From DASZFV01 sp036494575 (GTDB lineage: Bacteria > Myxococcota_A > Polyangia > Fen-1088), in contig DASXOE010000053.1 of NCBI GenBank assembly GCA_036494575.1, forward strand, positions 1 through 64,000: 64,000 nucleotides of DNA. Reading direction: 5' to 3'. This document shows positions 19,901 through 26,393 of this stretch, in pieces. The stretch's first letter is position 1, and each line of letters opens with the position of its first letter. A model generated the notes under the pieces. It was not told the DNA's origin. It did no database searches and saw only the letters and a list, made by a program, of their open reading frames with translations. The translations under genes and the position numbers were made by a program.

Positions 19901-21151
19901 AGCGCGGACTGCGATCCGAAGTTCCCGGTCTGCCTCTCGACGGGAGCTTGCGCGGTCTGCACGCCGACCGACACCGCTCGCTGCGGCGCGGGCAATCCGC
20001 TGTGCGACACGTCGGGAGGCGGCGGTGTCTGCGTGAGCTGCCTCGGCAACGCCGACTGCGGCGGGACCACGCCCGTGTGCTCGGCAGTCACTCACGCCTG
20101 TGTCGGCTGCACGGCGGACGGCACGCCCAGCTGCCCCGACCCCGCTCGCCCGGCGTGTCAGAAGACCGGGCCGCTCTCCGGGGCCTGCACGGAGTGCTCG
20201 GCGACCAATCAGACCCAATGCGGTGGTGCCCAGCCCCAGTGCCTCGTGGCGACCGGTCTCTGCGGTTGCCCGAACGACCTCGCTTGCGGCGCGGCCGGCT
20301 CCGGCCTCATCTGCACCGGGCCGAACGGATTCTGCGTCCCGGGCTGCGGACCGAGCCACAACAGCTGCCCCGCGAACGCCACCTGCGTCGGGGTCTCGGC
20401 GGGCGTCGGGCACTGCGCGACGCCAGGTGGATGCACGGCTGACGCCGACTGCGCGTCGCCCCTGCCTCGCTGCGACACGACGGAGAGCGTCGACACGTGC
20501 GTGCAGTGCCTCCTCGACAAGGACTGCCCGGCTCCGTTCGTGTGCGCGACCGTCACGAAGACGTGCGTCGCGTGCACCGCCACGAACCAGAGCTCATGCC
20601 GCGCCGATCTCGGCGGGGCCCGCTGCGTCGCGGGCGACTCGTGCGGCTGCGCGATGGACGCCGACTGCGGCGGAACCACGTCGGGGCGCGTGTGCGACGC
20701 CACGACCGCTCGCTGCGTTCCCGGCTGCCGCGCGACCGGTGGCAACGGCTGTCCGACGTCGCTCCTGTGCACGTCCGCCGGCAATGACATCGGCGTTTGC
20801 CAGCCGCGGCCCGTGATGACGGACGGCGGCGCCGACGGATCCAGCGACGCGCCCTCCTCGTCAGATGCGGCCGAGGGCGGCGCGATCGACGGGCCCCCGA
20901 GCGACCTCGCCGCCGACGGTGTGGTCGGTGCCGATGCTCCCGTCGACGTCTCAACCATCGACGGCGCCGGCGACGCCTCCGACGGCGGCGCAGGTGGCGG
21001 GGGGGGCGCCGGATATGGCGCGGGCGGCGGCTACATCGCGGGCGGCGGCTGTCGCTGCGACGCGGGCGGCTCGGGCAGCTCGCCGGCGACGTTCGTGACG
21101 CTCGCGCTCGCCGTCGTGGGAGCGGTCGTACGTCGCCGCCGCCGCCGGTGA
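13937..21151 (+). CDS. Giant Cys-rich repeat surface protein with DUF11 domain and MYXO-CTERM-like tail
   Basis: 2404-residue exported protein. Order: signal peptide (about 1-37); about 340 residues of strand-rich N-terminal region; a DUF11-type domain ('GDTIEYTISATNSGNDGATN', 'LPAGLTFVPGSI'); then a huge Cys-rich array from about residue 535 to 2280. The base unit is about 70 residues with three CxxC-type subunits (CRACGGDGECGGATPAC, CGQCSATN...C, CVxCxxNADCGGTTPVC). The tail is Asp/Ser/Gly-rich and ends with 'GGGCRCDAGG', a hydrophobic segment and six Arg. This Cys-TM-Arg pattern is the MYXO-CTERM sorting signal for surface anchoring. Its start abuts the OmpA-protein stop (TGA then ATG). 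It is a surface adhesin or recognition protein; a TraA-like role is suggested by context only. Confidence 0.85.
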   Translation: MAMAAERAGGGRGARRRLLVWAIALGATVAAAGGAQAAALRFQVNQKGDFVLFGNTLGYDCGPGVPAPLVGTVGACGTNTADTAPDVFWQSDDATGTAAANTAIALASSRSTAVLTIPTGATITYARMYWSASRATPDTSVTVDRVGTGAFTATVTADATATATSSSAQAYYQSTADVTTLVQTNGAGQYRVSGVDGLNLINLNNDTVYTGWSVVVFYSLSTDPPRNLTIFDGLDLINSQGAPVTVNLTGFLVPIAGFDAKLGAITYEGDDQLTGDALSFNGVALSNALNPANNFFNGTRSYLGSAVSNAGDLPRLTGGPRSLSSMDLDVVDVTARLSQGQTSATITASTSQDFYLLGAFITSISTYKPDFGGATKTFADLDAHPNGAVLPGDTIEYTISATNSGNDGATNVVLNDALPAGLTFVPGSIRVTAGANTGTKTDGTGDDQGEYLSASRTVRVRLGTGANGTTGGTMSIGAATTVAFRVTVNSSITGLIQNQAIITASGQAGAPATNYLSDGNGGGPGVPPTPTPVIIDACAQNSDCGGATPYCLTTASPRVCVGCLTSANCSGTTPTCDAGTNTCRACAADPECPAGKPVCLGTGACGECSAPNTAHCGGATPACDVGTATCVACVDNSTCGGATPECNPATKLCVGCLANADCAGGKPICDPAFLTCRACGGDGECGGVTPACEPSGACGQCSAGNATQCTGGTPVCDTAAGTCVRCTANADCGGTTPICNGTTHTCRACGGDVDCGGATPACEPTGACGQCSAANVSRCSGATPVCDATIGMCVRCTANADCGGTTPICNGMTHTCRACGGDGECGGATPACEPTGACGQCSSTNAAACTGTKPACNVGTGLCRACAGDGDCGGGSPACEPTGACGVCSATNNTQCTGATPVCNTAAGTCASCLSNAQCGGTTPVCNTATHTCRACGGDVDCGGATPACESSGACGQCSPGNATQCTGATPVCNTSAQICVGCVTNANCGGAAPVCNAGTQTCRPCAGDGECGGATPACQATGACGQCSATNVARCGGATPVCNAVAGSCVACVSNADCGGTAPVCNLTTHTCRACAGDGECGGATPACQPSGACGQCSAASSGACGGATPVCLTATGICVGCLGNVDCGGSAPVCNTTTHACRGCAGDGDCGSATPACQPGGSCGACSATNTAKCTGSTAVCNVTTGSCVGCVANADCSGTMPVCNTTTHVCRPCAGDGECGGSTPACETSGACGACSATNATKCTGATPACDTAAGVCVACVSSATCSGATPACNTTTHTCRGCQSDTECTGATPACEMNGACGACSPTNTTLCTGAKPVCNPATATCVQCVINADCAGAKPTCDGGTHTCRACGADADCGGATPACQANGSCGPCSTTNVTLCTGMTPACETATATCVACVSNATCAGMTPACNVATHTCRACGADADCGGATPACQPGGSCGACSATNVTACAGPTPACNTVTGSCVGCLSAAQCSGTTPICEPSTHSCRGCSGDGECGGVAPACQPGGSCGVCSATNRTLCGGSVPVCDAASGTCVTCIANADCAGATPVCNGATHTCRACAADADCGGTTPACQAGGACGVCSATNKSACTSAMPACDARTATCVGCTGDPDCGGSLPVCDRTSRACRACAGDADCGGVTPACQPGGSCGACSASNARRCVGATSVCNVPVGSCVGCLTNAQCGGATPTCDVTGHSCRACASDGECGGATPACDANGACGVCSATNSSKCTGPTPGCDAATGTCLSCTSDAQCGGTKPVCDTGTNKCRACAADADCGGTTPACQPSGACGACSASNATGCLAAAPLCDTQAGVCVVCLASAQCGTATSPVCDDTTHVCRGCVADGDCPADNGACQPSGACGACSATNATACTGATALCDANAGVCVSCVASVDCGGGTPVCDGATHMCRACAADGECGGTTPVCSAGACVACAAGKPGACAVAQKVCDTTSSTCVECVASADCSGTRPICDAGTHTCRICLTSADCDPKFPVCLSTGACAVCTPTDTARCGAGNPLCDTSGGGGVCVSCLGNADCGGTTPVCSAVTHACVGCTADGTPSCPDPARPACQKTGPLSGACTECSATNQTQCGGAQPQCLVATGLCGCPNDLACGAAGSGLICTGPNGFCVPGCGPSHNSCPANATCVGVSAGVGHCATPGGCTADADCASPLPRCDTTESVDTCVQCLLDKDCPAPFVCATVTKTCVACTATNQSSCRADLGGARCVAGDSCGCAMDADCGGTTSGRVCDATTARCVPGCRATGGNGCPTSLLCTSAGNDIGVCQPRPVMTDGGADGSSDAPSSSDAAEGGAIDGPPSDLAADGVVGADAPVDVSTIDGAGDASDGGAGGGGGAGYGAGGGYIAGGGCRCDAGGSGSSPATFVTLALAVVGAVVRRRRRR
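15961..19720 (+). repeat. In-frame 210-bp tandem repeat array in the giant Cys-rich gene
   Basis: About 18-20 tandem units of roughly 210 bases, each coding for about 70 residues, with further diverged units either side (about 15547-20800). Each unit has three Cys sub-repeats of about 22-25 residues. Some units lack one sub-repeat: the spacing between units near 16381 and 16520 is about 139 bases instead of 210, showing loss of the third sub-repeat. The reading frame is kept throughout, so selection acts on the protein. Confidence 0.85.
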
Positions 21152-21162
21152 CGCCCGCCCGC

Positions 21163-21200
21163 TGACGCTCTCTCCCGGGAGCCGGAGCGTCACCCTTTTT
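21163..21200 (+). terminator. Rho-independent terminator after the giant gene
   Basis: TGACGCTC (21163-21170) pairs with GAGCGTCA (21185-21192). An inner CTCCCGGGAG palindrome and a downstream run of five T (21196-21200) complete the pattern. It starts 11 bases after the giant gene's stop and ends just before the convergent FKBP-type gene. Confidence 0.8.
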
Positions 21201-21204
21201 CAGG

Positions 21205-21696
21205 TCAGGCTTCTTTGAGATCATCGCCGTCGAGCTCGACGACGCCCGGGGCGGGGGGCGGACGGCTCGGGTCGCTCACGGTGAGGACCTTCACGCGAAA
21301 GACGAGATCGCGCCCCGCGAGCGGGTGAAGCAGGCGCACGTTCACCCGGTCGCCGGCCGTCGATACGATCTTCAAGCGCAGCGGCTCTCCCGTCGGGCTC
21401 TTGGCTTCGAACACCGAGCTCGGCTCGAGCTTTGCATCCTTGGGGAACTCTTGGCGGGGCATCTCTTTGATGGGCTGGGCGTCCTCGCTGCCGAAAGCCT
21501 CGCGCGCCGGGATCTCTCCGCGCTTCTCCTGCCCGGGCTCCATGCCGACGAGGCGGCTCTCGAGCCCCGGCAGCATCTTGCCCTGGCCCTGCACGTACCG
21601 CAGCGGCCCCGAGCGCGCAGACGACTCGAGGACGTCGCCTCCTTTGAGCGAAACCTCATAATCGATTTGAACGGACAATCCGGCTGCGATCTTCAT
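21205..21696 (-). CDS. FKBP-type peptidyl-prolyl isomerase, SlyD-like
   Basis: 163-residue cytoplasmic prolyl isomerase of the SlyD type. The FKBP fold is split by an inserted flap: 'VQIDYEVSLKGGDVLESS', 'PLRYVQGQGKMLPGLESRL', 'GMEPGQEKRGEIPAREAFG', then 'VRLLHPLAGRDLVFRVKVL' closing the domain. The C-terminus is acidic ('VVELDGDDLKEA') and lacks the His-rich metal-binding tail of E. coli SlyD. ATG 21696 has GAGGAG four bases upstream. It probably acts as a folding helper. It lies downstream of the TPR/kinase genes on the same strand. Confidence 0.9.
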   Translation of the reverse strand: MKIAAGLSVQIDYEVSLKGGDVLESSARSGPLRYVQGQGKMLPGLESRLVGMEPGQEKRGEIPAREAFGSEDAQPIKEMPRQEFPKDAKLEPSSVFEAKSPTGEPLRLKIVSTAGDRVNVRLLHPLAGRDLVFRVKVLTVSDPSRPPPAPGVVELDGDDLKEA

Positions 21697-21740
21697 CGGG
21701 CTCCTCGCGCGCAAGCGGCTCTCTAAGAGTGGTGCTGCCT

Positions 21741-22580
21741 TTAGAAATGTCCAGACGCCACGAAGGCGGCGCCGCCCGGGACGAACGCGGGCGCGAACGC
21801 CATTGGGGGCGTCTCGGTGGCCGTCACCCCGGGCGTCCACAGCAAGAGCGCGGCGCTCACGACGGCCGCCGCGCCTCCGACGCCGAAGAGCGCGTACGAG
21901 CCGTAAGCGAGGGGCTTCGCTTCGTTGCACCGATCGAGCGCCCCTGCAGTGCCCGCGTCGTACTGGTTGAAGCAGGTGGTCATCTTCGAGCGCGCCATGA
22001 GGTTGAGCGCCACGCCTCCGCCCAGCGCCGCCAAGGCGGCCCCGCCCGTGATCCAGGCCGCGAGGTGGCTTCCGCGCGCGGGCGCGCTGCCGACGGGGCT
22101 GGGCGGGGTCGCGCCGGGTGTCGCCGCCGCGCCGGCCGGCGGCGCTTCCGGACCGGCGGCGCGCGTGGGCGCCTCGGCGCCCGTTTGGGGCCCGATCCGC
22201 TGGCGCAGGTCGGCGATCCTCGCGTCGAGCGCGATGATGCGCGCCTCGACGCTCGGTCGATCGGTGGCCTCGGGCGCGAGCTTGAGGTAGGTGCGGAACC
22301 CGTCGAGCGCCAGCGAGAGGTCTCCGCTCTTTTCGGCGACGGTGCCCAGGTTGTAAGCCGTCGACGGGTGGGGCGCGAGCGCCAGCGAGCACGCGTACCG
22401 CCGAATGGCCGAGGCCCTATCGGCTGCCGCCTCGGCCTCCTCGGCCTTGGCGAACCATTCCTTGGCCATCGAACGGCGCAGCGCGACCTCGGTGTCGGGT
22501 AGCTCGGGGCACGTCTCGGCGCGGGCGGCGAGGGGGCCCGACGCCAGGACGAACGCGGTGAGGCACAGGAGGGCGCGCAT
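21741..22580 (-). CDS. Periplasmic/inner-membrane TPR protein
   Basis: 279-residue protein. Signal peptide (about 1-21, ending AARAE); two to three TPR motifs in residues 35-120 ('AIRRYACSLALAPHPSTAYNLG'-type, followed by 'LALDGFRTYLKLAP'); a Pro/Ala-rich linker; and two hydrophobic segments in the last third ('AAWITGGAALAALGGGVAL' and 'YALFGVGGAAAVVSAALLL'). This signal-TPR-two-TM form is common next to Ser/Thr kinases in Polyangia. It follows the kinase gene directly (14-base gap from ATG 22580; a TTG at 22598 would overlap the kinase stop). The two are probably co-transcribed and functionally linked. Confidence 0.8.
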   Translation of the reverse strand: MRALLCLTAFVLASGPLAARAETCPELPDTEVALRRSMAKEWFAKAEEAEAAADRASAIRRYACSLALAPHPSTAYNLGTVAEKSGDLSLALDGFRTYLKLAPEATDRPSVEARIIALDARIADLRQRIGPQTGAEAPTRAAGPEAPPAGAAATPGATPPSPVGSAPARGSHLAAWITGGAALAALGGGVALNLMARSKMTTCFNQYDAGTAGALDRCNEAKPLAYGSYALFGVGGAAAVVSAALLLWTPGVTATETPPMAFAPAFVPGGAAFVASGHF

Positions 22581-22594
22581 GCGGCTCGACCCGT

Positions 22595-24208
22595 TCAATC
22601 GAAAGGGTTCGGTTTGTGATCGGAGGGAACCGCCGGCGCTTGAGCGCGCGCGTGCTTCATGGCCCGCGCGTGCGGGCGCGCGCGTTCGGCGTGCGGGTGC
22701 GTGGGCGGTGACGCCGGCGTCGGCGTTTCAGAGGGGCGAAGCTTGTCGGGGAGGGCGGGGCCGAACTCCGGGGCGTCCGCCGTCTCGCTCTCCGAGGCGC
22801 TCGGCGGGCTCGAGGGCGGCGGAGACGGGGGCTTCACGACGGGTTCCGGCGCTGTGGCCTCTGCCGACGGCGGCACGCCCTTCCAGTGGGACAGCGGCAG
22901 CGTCGGCGGCCCGGTAAGGGCTGGCTGCCTGAGCGGCCTCGAGAAAATGAAGGCGCCCGCGAGCGCGATGAGCGCGAGCGCGCCGGCGCCGCTGCCGACC
23001 CAGATCCAGTCGCGCCGCGACGGCGCGTCGGGGCGCAGCGCCGTCGTCGGGTCGCGCCCAGCGTCGTCGCCTCCCGGGACCCCCAGCCTGATCTGCGAGG
23101 ACGATCCCTTGCGCAAGGCCACCGTCGGCCCGCGCGTCTCCAGATCGGGCTTGATGACGGGGAAGCCCGTGCCGCTCTGCGCGCCCCCCGAGCTGGGCCT
23201 GGCCTCGATGTCGAGCGCTGAGCTCACCGTCTTCTTCCACTGGACGAACTCGGTGTCGAAGAGATCCTTGAGATAGGTCGCGAGCTGCAGCGGCGAGAAA
23301 CCCTCGGCCGCGAAGGCGTAACGCTCGAGCGCCATCGCCATCTCCTGCGCCGTCTGGAAACGGTCCTCGCGCTTCTTCTGCAGCGCGCGCACGATGATCT
23401 GCTCGAGCTGCGGCGCGACGGGCGTGACGTCCGACGGCGGCGGGATGGGCTCGTCGACGATGGCGCGCATCGTCGCGAGCTCGGTGTCGCGACGAAACAG
23501 GTGGCGGCCCGTCACGGACTCCCACAGCACGACGCCGAGGGCGAACACGTCGGCGCGCCGATCGACGTCCTCCGAGGATGCCTGCTCGGGGGACATGTAC
23601 TCGATCTTGCCCTTGAGCCCGCCGGGATTCGTCTGCGAGACGCGGCCGAGCGCGCGCACGATTCCGAAGTCGATGACCTTCACGGCGCCTTCGAACGACA
23701 CGAGGATGTTCTGCGGGGAGACGTCGCGGTGGACGACGCCGAGCGGCCGGCCCTCGGAGTCGACGAGGTTGTGCGCGTAGCCGAGGCCGTTCGCCGCCTG
23801 CGCGATGATGTACGCGGACAGCGCCGGCGTCAGCGGGTTCATGTCCTTCGCCGCCTTGCGCACGATTGCGGACAGCGGCTTGCCCTGGACGAGCTCCATG
23901 ACGAGGAAGTACTCGTCGCCGTCGTGGCCGACCTCGATGATCCGGACGACGTTCGGGTGGTCGAGGAGCGCCGCGATGCGCGCCTCGTCCAGGAACATGC
24001 GAATGAACTCCTGGTTGGAGGCGAGGTGCGGGAGGATGCGTTTGACGACGACGAGAGTGCGGTAACCGGAAAGCTCTCCTGACAGCGCCAGGTAGACCTC
24101 GGCCATGCCTCCCGTCGCGAGGCGGCCGATCACCTGATAACGCCCGAGGTGCCCGACGCCTTCGCCCGGGCCGGACGGGTGCTGGCCCGTGTACGAATCT
24201 GGCGCCAC
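22595..24208 (-). CDS. Transmembrane Ser/Thr protein kinase (PknB-like)
   Basis: About 537 residues. The N-terminal Hanks-type kinase domain (about 22-290) is complete: Gly loop 'LATGGMAEVYLA', Lys in 'VVVKRI', 'HRDVSPQN' catalytic loop, 'VIDFGIVRA' and 'YMSPEQ'. Activation-loop Thr/Ser are present ('GRVSQTN'). A juxtamembrane linker, one membrane helix ('WVGSGAGALALIALAGAFIF') and a Pro/Ser-rich extracytoplasmic tail without PASTA repeats follow. The start is uncertain: the reading frame runs back to 24412, but the kinase homology begins late and the GTG at 24208 is the nearest plausible start, with only a weak ribosome site. It shares a divergent upstream region with kup. Confidence 0.9.
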   Translation of the reverse strand: MAPDSYTGQHPSGPGEGVGHLGRYQVIGRLATGGMAEVYLALSGELSGYRTLVVVKRILPHLASNQEFIRMFLDEARIAALLDHPNVVRIIEVGHDGDEYFLVMELVQGKPLSAIVRKAAKDMNPLTPALSAYIIAQAANGLGYAHNLVDSEGRPLGVVHRDVSPQNILVSFEGAVKVIDFGIVRALGRVSQTNPGGLKGKIEYMSPEQASSEDVDRRADVFALGVVLWESVTGRHLFRRDTELATMRAIVDEPIPPPSDVTPVAPQLEQIIVRALQKKREDRFQTAQEMAMALERYAFAAEGFSPLQLATYLKDLFDTEFVQWKKTVSSALDIEARPSSGGAQSGTGFPVIKPDLETRGPTVALRKGSSSQIRLGVPGGDDAGRDPTTALRPDAPSRRDWIWVGSGAGALALIALAGAFIFSRPLRQPALTGPPTLPLSHWKGVPPSAEATAPEPVVKPPSPPPSSPPSASESETADAPEFGPALPDKLRPSETPTPASPPTHPHAERARPHARAMKHARAQAPAVPSDHKPNPFD

Positions 24209-24267
24209 TGTACCGCTAAGTGCAGCAGCTTCCCCCTGCAAGATCAAGCGCCTGTGGGGCCGCGCCA

Positions 24268-24291
24268 CGCCTAAATGGACGGCATTAGGCG
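24268..24291. promoter_or_regulatory. Inverted repeat between kinase gene and kup
   Basis: Perfect 7-bp inverted repeat CGCCTAA-N10-TTAGGCG in the 189-base divergent region. Position and AT-containing arms suit an operator for a dimeric regulator of kup and/or the kinase. No consensus promoter could be assigned with confidence. Confidence 0.4.
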
Positions 24292-24397
24292 ACGCTGTCT
24301 CACACGTCGCCAGATGTGCGCAGAAGCGAATTGCGCCGGTCCACGAGAGGCGCATACTGCGCCCGTGGCTCGCGTCGTCGAGCCGTGAAGACCTCGC

Positions 24398-26365
24398 TTG
24401 GAAAGCAGTCACAGCTCCGGAGCCTCGGCGTCCCCCGCGTCAGCAAACGCCGTCCCGTTGGCGGCGCCGCCCATGCACTCGGCGCCCGCGCACGGCGCCC
24501 ACGGCACCGATCTCACGAAGCTCGCGCTCGGGGCGCTCGGCGTCGTCTACGGCGACATCGGGACGTCGCCGCTCTACGCGCTCAAGGAATGCGTGACGCG
24601 GCCCCACGGCGTGAGCGCCACGCCCGACAACATCCTCGGCCTCCTGTCGTTGGTGTTCTGGTCCATCACTTTCGTCGTCTCGGTGAAGTACCTGCTGTTC
24701 GTCATGCGCGCCGACAACGACGGCGAGGGCGGCGTGCTCGCGCTCATGGCACTCGCGCTCGGGACGCACGACGCCAAGCCGCACCCGCGCGCGCGCACGC
24801 TGGTCATCCTCGGGCTGTTCGGGGCGGCGCTGCTCTACGGCGACGGCGTCATCACGCCCGCGATCTCCGTGCTCTCGGCCGTCGAGGGCTTGACCGTCGC
24901 GACCGACGCCTTCACGCCCGTCGTCGTGCCCATCACGTGCATCATCCTCATCGCGCTCTTCGTCATGCAGAAGCGCGGCACGGGGGGCATCGGCTATGTC
25001 TTCGGCCCCGTGACGCTGACGTGGTTCGTGTGCATCGCGTCGGCGGGCGTGCCGTGGATCCTTCGTCACCCGCACATCCTCACGGCCGTCAATCCGTTGC
25101 ACGCCGTCCGCTTCTTCGCCGCGCACGGCAAGCACGGCTTCCTGGTGCTCGGCTCCGTCGTCCTGTGCATCACGGGCGGCGAGGCGCTCTACGCCGACAT
25201 GGGCCACTTCGGCACGCGCGCCATCCGCGTCGCCTGGTACTCGTGCGTGTTCCCGGCGCTGCTGCTGAACTACTTCGGACAAGGGGCGATGTTGCTCGAG
25301 CGCCCCGAGGCGGCGTCGAACCCCTTCTACGCGATGGTCCCGGCGCAGTGGCTCTATCCGATGGTCGTGCTCGCGACGCTCGCGACGGTCGTCGCCTCGC
25401 AGGCGCTCATCTCGGGCGCCTTCTCGCTCACGCGCCAAGCGGTGCAACTCGGTTACCTGCCGCGCGTCACGATCATTCACACGTCGGGCAAGACCGAGGG
25501 CCAGATCTACGTCCCCGAGGTCAACGCCTTGCTCATGGTGGCCTGCCTCGCGCTCGTGCTCGGCTTCCGCCAGTCGACCGAGCTCGCGGACGCCTACGGC
25601 ATCGCCGTCACGGGCACGATGGCGATCACATCGATGCTCTTCTACTCGGTGGCCCACCACCGCTGGGGCTGGAGCGTCGCGAAGGCCGGCGTGCTGCTCG
25701 CGCTCTTCCTGGCCTTCGATCTTTCGTTCTTCGTGGCGTGCTCGGCCAAGATCGCCCACGGCGGCTGGTTCCCGCTCGTCGTCGCGGTGGCGATCTTCAC
25801 GACGATGATGACCTGGAAGCTCGGGCGTCGGCTTCTGGGCGAGAGGATCGCCGCCGACTCGCTGCCGCTCGAGGCCTTCCTCGAGGACATCGATCGCACC
25901 AATCCGCACCGCGTGGCCGGCACGGCCGTGTTCCTCACGTCGATCCGGCGCGGGACGCCCGCCGTGCTCCTGCACCACTTCAAGCACAACAAGGTCCTGC
26001 ACCAGCAGGTCGTCATCCTGTCGATCGTCACCGACGCCGTGCCCGAGGTCGCGCCCGCCGACTTCGTTCACATCAAGTTCCTCGATCGCGGGTTCTGGGC
26101 CGTGACGGCGCACTACGGCTTCATGCAGACGCCCGACGTGATCCGCGTCTTGCGCGCCTGCGCGGGGCAGGGCCTCTATCTGAACGAGGCCGAGACCAGC
26201 TTCTACCTCGGCCGCGAGACGCTGCTCACGGGCAAGGGCCGCGGCATGTCGCCCTGGCGCAAGCGCCTCTTCCGGTTCCTTTCACGCAACGCCCGCTCCG
26301 CGACGGACTTCTTTTCGATTCCCCCGAACCGCGTCGTCGAGATCGGGACACAGATCGAGCTTTAG
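24398..26365 (+). CDS. kup: Low-affinity potassium transporter Kup
   Basis: About 630-655-residue Kup/HAK/KT-family K+ uptake permease. The first helix carries the family signature 'LGALGVVYGDIGTSPLYAL'. About twelve membrane segments follow in the first 450 residues, including 'FGAALLYGDGVITPAISVLS', then a cytoplasmic C-terminal domain ('FLTSIRRGTPAVLLHHFKHN', 'FYLGRETLL', 'RVVEIGTQIEL' at the end). The N-terminus is long and Ala/Pro/Ser-rich. TTG 24398 and ATG 24473 are both possible starts and neither has a clear ribosome site. It is divergent from the Ser/Thr kinase gene. Confidence 0.93.
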   Translation: MESSHSSGASASPASANAVPLAAPPMHSAPAHGAHGTDLTKLALGALGVVYGDIGTSPLYALKECVTRPHGVSATPDNILGLLSLVFWSITFVVSVKYLLFVMRADNDGEGGVLALMALALGTHDAKPHPRARTLVILGLFGAALLYGDGVITPAISVLSAVEGLTVATDAFTPVVVPITCIILIALFVMQKRGTGGIGYVFGPVTLTWFVCIASAGVPWILRHPHILTAVNPLHAVRFFAAHGKHGFLVLGSVVLCITGGEALYADMGHFGTRAIRVAWYSCVFPALLLNYFGQGAMLLERPEAASNPFYAMVPAQWLYPMVVLATLATVVASQALISGAFSLTRQAVQLGYLPRVTIIHTSGKTEGQIYVPEVNALLMVACLALVLGFRQSTELADAYGIAVTGTMAITSMLFYSVAHHRWGWSVAKAGVLLALFLAFDLSFFVACSAKIAHGGWFPLVVAVAIFTTMMTWKLGRRLLGERIAADSLPLEAFLEDIDRTNPHRVAGTAVFLTSIRRGTPAVLLHHFKHNKVLHQQVVILSIVTDAVPEVAPADFVHIKFLDRGFWAVTAHYGFMQTPDVIRVLRACAGQGLYLNEAETSFYLGRETLLTGKGRGMSPWRKRLFRFLSRNARSATDFFSIPPNRVVEIGTQIEL

Positions 26366-26393
26366 GCCCCTGCCTTCGGAGTAAGATGAGCCG

